Part shown: positions 59,579-64,000 of the stretch, piece after piece | Position numbering within the stretch: position 1 is the first letter of the stretch | Layout of the letters: every line of letters starts with the position of its first letter | NCBI GenBank assembly: GCA_944989445.1 | Contig: CALYLW010000054.1 | Span: 1,860,654 to 1,924,653 of the forward strand | Direction of reading: 5' to 3' | Origin: Ampullaceana balthica | Lineage: Eukaryota; Mollusca; Gastropoda; Lymnaeidae | Length of the DNA stretch: 64,000 nt | The notes under the pieces: model-generated | Told to the model about the DNA's origin: nothing | The model's input: the letters and a program-made list of their open reading frames with translations, nothing else | Databases searched by the model: none | Position numbers and translations under genes: made by a program

Positions 59579-62079
59579 ATGTCACGTCTTCACCTTTTAC
59601 CGTTTGGTGGTTATCTATAAGAGACTTATCGGGTCGATACGATCATACGAGACACTGTCATTAGAAGATGATGGCTTGCTGAAGCATATGTGAAAATTTG
59701 CTATGGTCTTACCCGGGATTCATCTTTCATATATCAAAATATATTTTTTATACACCAACGTGGGAATCTGGGACAATGTGGGGCAAAATATTTTGTCCAC
59801 TGATATCGCGGAAGTAAGAGATGAGTGGAAAGATGAATTTTGAGATCGTTACCCCTTAAAACATAGCAGTCTCAACCACCCCCAGTTTCCGCTGGATTGT
59901 TATAATTCATTTAACTTTCCTCGCATTCATAAATATTACTTGTGTGGCCTTTGAACCGCATGAACACATGTTTTCGTATTATCAGACTATGTTAGTTATA
60001 AGTAATGTTGCTATCGTTATACCGTTGATATTAATTTCAAATATGCAATTGATTCCACCGTTTTAAAGACTAAGACTTTCTGTCGGTACTGTGGCATTTA
60101 ATTTTAGTAAAGCTTTTACCCTAATAAAAGAGCTATATCGCAGTCCTATTCTATAGGATATATTATATTACTAGCGTGTCACCCGAAAAAAATGACGGAA
60201 GTTTTCAAAATAAATACACATCAGATTTTAAAAAATGACGTAATACAGAACTTTCATTTATTTTATTGATTTCTATTTGATTCATTTATTATTATATTGA
60301 ACAATTTTATGCGGATCGTTCGAAAAGAGTTATATTTGGTGCAGTAATTTTTGGTGCGCACTATTGCAAAAATCAGCATTACATCCAAGAAGCATTACAT
60401 CCATTACGGGAATTAAGTATGTTGACCCTAATCATCCTGTACATTAACACTGCGTCGTGCCTTCGTCCTCAAAATTTTGTCATTGTGGGAGCTTCGAGAC
60501 CGTGCGCATTTTTACCCGAAACGTCATTAGAGCGCTGCATAAACGTGTTACTCACATTCAAGCTTAATCTTCGCGCATTATAAATTGAATAGAGGTTTAG
60601 CGAGACATATGAATACACTAGCGTATCACCCGTCAAAAATGACGGAAGTTTTCAGCTGAAATTATATATTTTATAAAAAATGCACTTTTTTTAAGGGCGC
60701 CTACGGCGCTGACCTTTTTCAAAAGCCCAGCTAACTTGTCCTTGTTTGATAAATACGAAATATTAAATTTTCTGAAATGTACACAAAGTATTTTATAATA
60801 GGGGTTTTGATTTTATAATTAACCATCATCAAATCCTCTTTGTACATTGATCCCTTTTCCAAAATTAAAATACATGTATGAGCGAAAACAATGACGTCAT
60901 ATAATATTTTTTTACAGCGCATCTATAATTTGCACACCTTTTGATGCATTGGTGCAGTAAGTTGGTTTTCCCTGCTTTCTAAAATTAGTAGCGCCACGGA
61001 CAGACATTGCAAATTATATTGTTTATAATAATTGCAGAAGACTTTTTGGTGCGGTGACACCTCGAAACTACGCAAATCAGAACAGCGATTTCTTTGCCTA
61101 TGCGCTAATTTGCCCCGGTATATATGGGAATATTGTTTTATTTTAACACAACCTGAACATGCCGGGAAGCACGGGAATGAAATATTTTTAAAATTTCATT
61201 ATTGATAAAGAGGTGCAGGTTAGGTCCCTTGGAAGAACAAAAAAGGGTGGGGAAGAAAATTTATTTAATTCTCTAATGCGCCAAAATGAATCAATTCCTT
61301 GTGTTGATAGGTATCATTCTGAACTCCACTGAAGAAGCGGAACAGATGTAAATGTAATAGTAAGTGTAGATTTATGTGACCTGGCTGAGTTTATAAATAT
61401 TCGTTTGTTTAGTCGATGATTTCGGTATTTTTAAAAAATTCGTAACTATTGCCTATCCAATATATTATAGCAAGACTCACATTTTCTAATTTTATTTTGC
61501 ACATTAAAGAGCGCTGCTTTATCCTGATCCTGTTAAAGTTTGCCTGTAAATCCCAATTTTTGATTCCACTAAGCTTCACTATTGAGTCCATTAATTAATG
61601 CCAAAGATCGATAATCCTCCTCTATTAACAACTCCGTTTTATTTTGCATAATGGCGTCCGCGCACACGCGTAGTGCGCATGCCTGGCCAAAACGTTTAGA
61701 ACTTCCGCTCTAATTTCCTTCTCGTGAGTGGAGAGTTCCAACCACGGTCAACGGATCGTCCTTTGTCTGGCATGTCTTCATTGACTGTTCCTGCCCACCC
61801 TTCCCCAAAACTTGACACCCTCGGAGACACCAATTTTAGTTAATTTTTTTTTACACCCCCAAATTTTAAACCATTCCCTTTCTTAGAATTAGAAGCCCCC
61901 AAATTTTATGAATCATTCTCCTCAACAGATTCCTGGAACAAAGACGCGCCATCCATCAGGCCCGGCGGTGGTGCATCTTTGGCTTTCATCTCTCATCTCG
62001 AGTGTCCTGCCTCCCGCGGGCTTGTGGGTTGTTGATCGCCGATCACTTAGTCACCCGGGAGCTGATGACTACTTATACC
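59579..62079. other. Mostly unassigned; one dispersed repeat pair
   Basis: ACTAGCGTGTCACCCG (60171) and ACTAGCGTATCACCCG (60617) are each followed by AAAAATGACGGAAGTTTTCA after a small offset, so two repeat copies lie 446 bp apart in the same direction. I see nothing else. Confidence 0.5.
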
Positions 62080-62590
62080 TAGACCAGCGATGCCTATCAC
62101 TCACTATACGATGACTACTTATACCTAGACCAGCGATGCCTATCACTATTCGATGACTACTTATACCTAGACCAGCGATGCCTATCACTATACGATGACT
62201 ACTTATACCTATAAGACCAGCGATGCCTATCACTATACGATGACTACTTATACCTATAAGACCAGCGATGCCTATCACTATACGATGACTACTTATACCT
62301 ATAAGACCAGCGATGCCTATCACGATACGATGACTACTTATACCTATAAGACCAGCGATGCCTATCACTATACGATGACTACTTATACCTATAAGACCAG
62401 CGATGCCTATCACTATACGATGACTACTTATGCCTATAAGACCAGCGATGCCTATCACTATTCGATGACTACTTATACCTAGACCAGCGATGCCTATCAC
62501 TATTCGATGACTACTTATACCTAGACCAGCGATGCCTATCACTATACGATGACTAATTATACCTAGACCAGCGATGCCTATCACTTAGTC
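62080..62590. repeat. Minisatellite, 42/45-bp unit, 12 copies
   Basis: The unit contains CGATGACTACTTATACCTA, ending GACCAGCGATGCCTATCACT. Edge copies are about 41-42 bp; the central copies are 45 bp because of an extra TAA (CCTATAAGACC). The long minus and plus frames here come from the repeat. Confidence 0.95.
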
Positions 62591-62854
62591 GATGCTTAGT
62601 CCTATACTGAATTTTTCCACAGGGTTTTAATTTTGGGGCAAACCTTATCAAGATTATAGAAAGTCTGTCTCACATTAGAATGCTAGAAGAATGTATCTCA
62701 TTCATCAACTGATATCTCACACCAGCCATTTTTAACCCCGAGAACATGAATGTACTGCTGTACCCACATGAATGTACTGTTACACCCACATAAATGTACT
62801 GCGGACACTGTCGACAGAACAGATTAGAAAGAACTCGTTTGTTTAAGACAAATC

Positions 62855-63497
62855 ATTTTTTTTATTTATTCATACATGTCTAAAAATGTTCAGCTTTAAC
62901 TTAAACAACAAAAACTTACGAAACAATATTTCATTATCAAAGAAATAAAAATATTTTTGACTGTCAATTATTTAAAAGGGCAGCATCAAAGTTGTTGTTT
63001 TTTAAATATTTAAAAACCCTATCCAGTAAATAACAGTAACATTCATGGAATATTTTTTAATACCAACAAATCTTTTGAGTAAAAGTCAAAGGATGATCAG
63101 AAATAGTGGAGTCAATTAAGTCTATTCATCCTTATTATTATTTTTTGTTATTTCCATTTTAAATTATAAAAAAAAATAACCATAGAATTCTAGCATTCAT
63201 ATGAACCAAATCTTCATAAGGAATTTTGCACATACTCAAATAAAATATCTTCTGGATCTGAAAATAGCTTTGTGGTAAGAAGAACCTAACCAAAACAATG
63301 TCAAGAAATACAGATGAGTACAAAATGAAGTATCAGACAATGTGGTGATGGGGGGATGGTGAGCTGCATGACCAGCGGCGGGGGTCTGGGTGGTGCTGGG
63401 CCCAAGAACCTCCAGCGGGGGCGACCCTCTCTGTCAGGCAACCTCTGCGATGAGTGACCAATGGTGAGGGACTATGTACAAATGAAGTGACTGGGCC
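62855..63497 (-). other. Possible 3' terminal exon (minus), uncertain
   Basis: On the minus strand an acceptor-like CTTGCTAGGCCCAG ends at 63498. It is followed by a GC-rich island (63340-63490) unlike the AT-rich surroundings, and an AATAAA (complement near 62862-62868) about 630 bp on. Two frames are open briefly: one ends after SLHLYIVPHHWSLIAEVA, the other after about 50 residues ending SPHHHIV. No homologous family is recognised. Confidence 0.25.
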
Positions 63498-64000
63498 TAG
63501 CAAGAAACACAAAATGATCAGGTTAAAATTATATGTAGTTGAATAAACATGACTTAGAACATTGTTTATTTTAGAGAATGAATTTTCGTCACACAGATTT
63601 GTGTAAACTTAAACGCTAACATATGAAAAATAATCACCTTCAAACAACGCCAGACAATACACAATAAAACAAGGTATTTAAGGGCTTGAACAAAAAATAT
63701 ATTGTGATGTTTTGAAACTTAGCTTTTTACCACATTTTTAAAAAGTCGTTTCCAAAGAGAGATCAATTTTATCAGAAGCTTTGAAAACGCATTCTTTTAT
63801 TTGTATTTCTACGATGTTCAAGGAATTGTGCTCAGAAAGACAGTTTAAAAAAAAATGTTTTTAAAAGAATATAAAAAATTCAAACTAGAAATGATCTCGT
63901 TTGATACTGTTGTAGCCTGTGTACGGCAGGGCGAAGAGATGAGTTTACAGACCTATATCAGCCCGAGTTTCGAACGTTGAGGATATCTGCCTGGGTACGG
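63498..64000. other. AT-rich sequence to window end
   Basis: No supported feature. The last 90 bases are GC-richer and could hold a minus-strand exon continuing outside the window. Confidence 0.3.

Noticed and set aside
62069..62584. 171-codon minus frame in the 42/45-bp array
   Set aside because: Entirely tandem repeat; the plus strand is open over the same span.

Overview
The window looks like repeat-dominated nuclear DNA from an animal. It has GT-AG introns, polyadenylation signals, tRNA-like SINE heads, LINE tails, hAT and other cut-and-paste transposons, and a great deal of minisatellite DNA. A marine or molluscan invertebrate fits the mix, but that is inference; nothing seen fixes the species. 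There are no bacterial signatures (operons, Shine-Dalgarno sites, CRISPR with spacers). A 52-base run of N at 30862-30913 marks an assembly gap. No intact conserved host gene is evident.

Layout. 1-16.5 kb is almost all tandem repeat: a 30-bp array (0.7-3.2 kb), a 9-kb 29-bp array holding a 3,691-bp tandem block duplication (4.5-13.6 kb), a (CAA)n tract, a 16-bp array with 411-bp super-repeats (13.7-15.3 kb) and a 38-bp array (16.0-16.5 kb). 16.7-31 kb is AT-rich transposon territory: a short repeat with CACTGTAAAAAAT ends, a decayed hAT with a degenerate dimerisation domain, and a 4,086-bp element with inverted ends and a perfect 7-bp target duplication. That element carries minus-strand splice signals. 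Next come a decayed exon of an uncharacterised multicopy animal protein family, a fold-back element with a 28-bp perfect palindrome, a small plus-strand spliced gene model (27468-30050), and two TTAA-flanked MITEs.

31-50 kb mixes minisatellites (20, 34, 20, 29 and 26 bp units) with two non-LTR retrotransposon tails, each split by a MITE of the same GGGGCC family. It also holds two short hAT-type elements with perfect 8-bp target duplications, another hAT transposase fragment, and a CR1/L2-like LINE 3' end. 50-60 kb has a 39-bp array and then a partly tandem series of about 500-bp repeats of two subtypes (A and B), whose short inverted ends covary between subtypes. One B copy is split by a 3.8-kb hAT element with perfect 8-bp duplications, which is itself split by a second hAT. 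60-64 kb is mostly unassigned AT-rich sequence with one 42-45-bp array and a possible minus-strand last exon.

Tandem arrays make up about 19 kb, or 30% of the window. The best candidates for something undescribed are the 4.1-kb TIR element with duplicated introns (20392-24477), the A/B repeat family with covarying ends, and the small spliced gene at 27.5-30.1 kb. All identifications come from reading the sequence; no database search was run.
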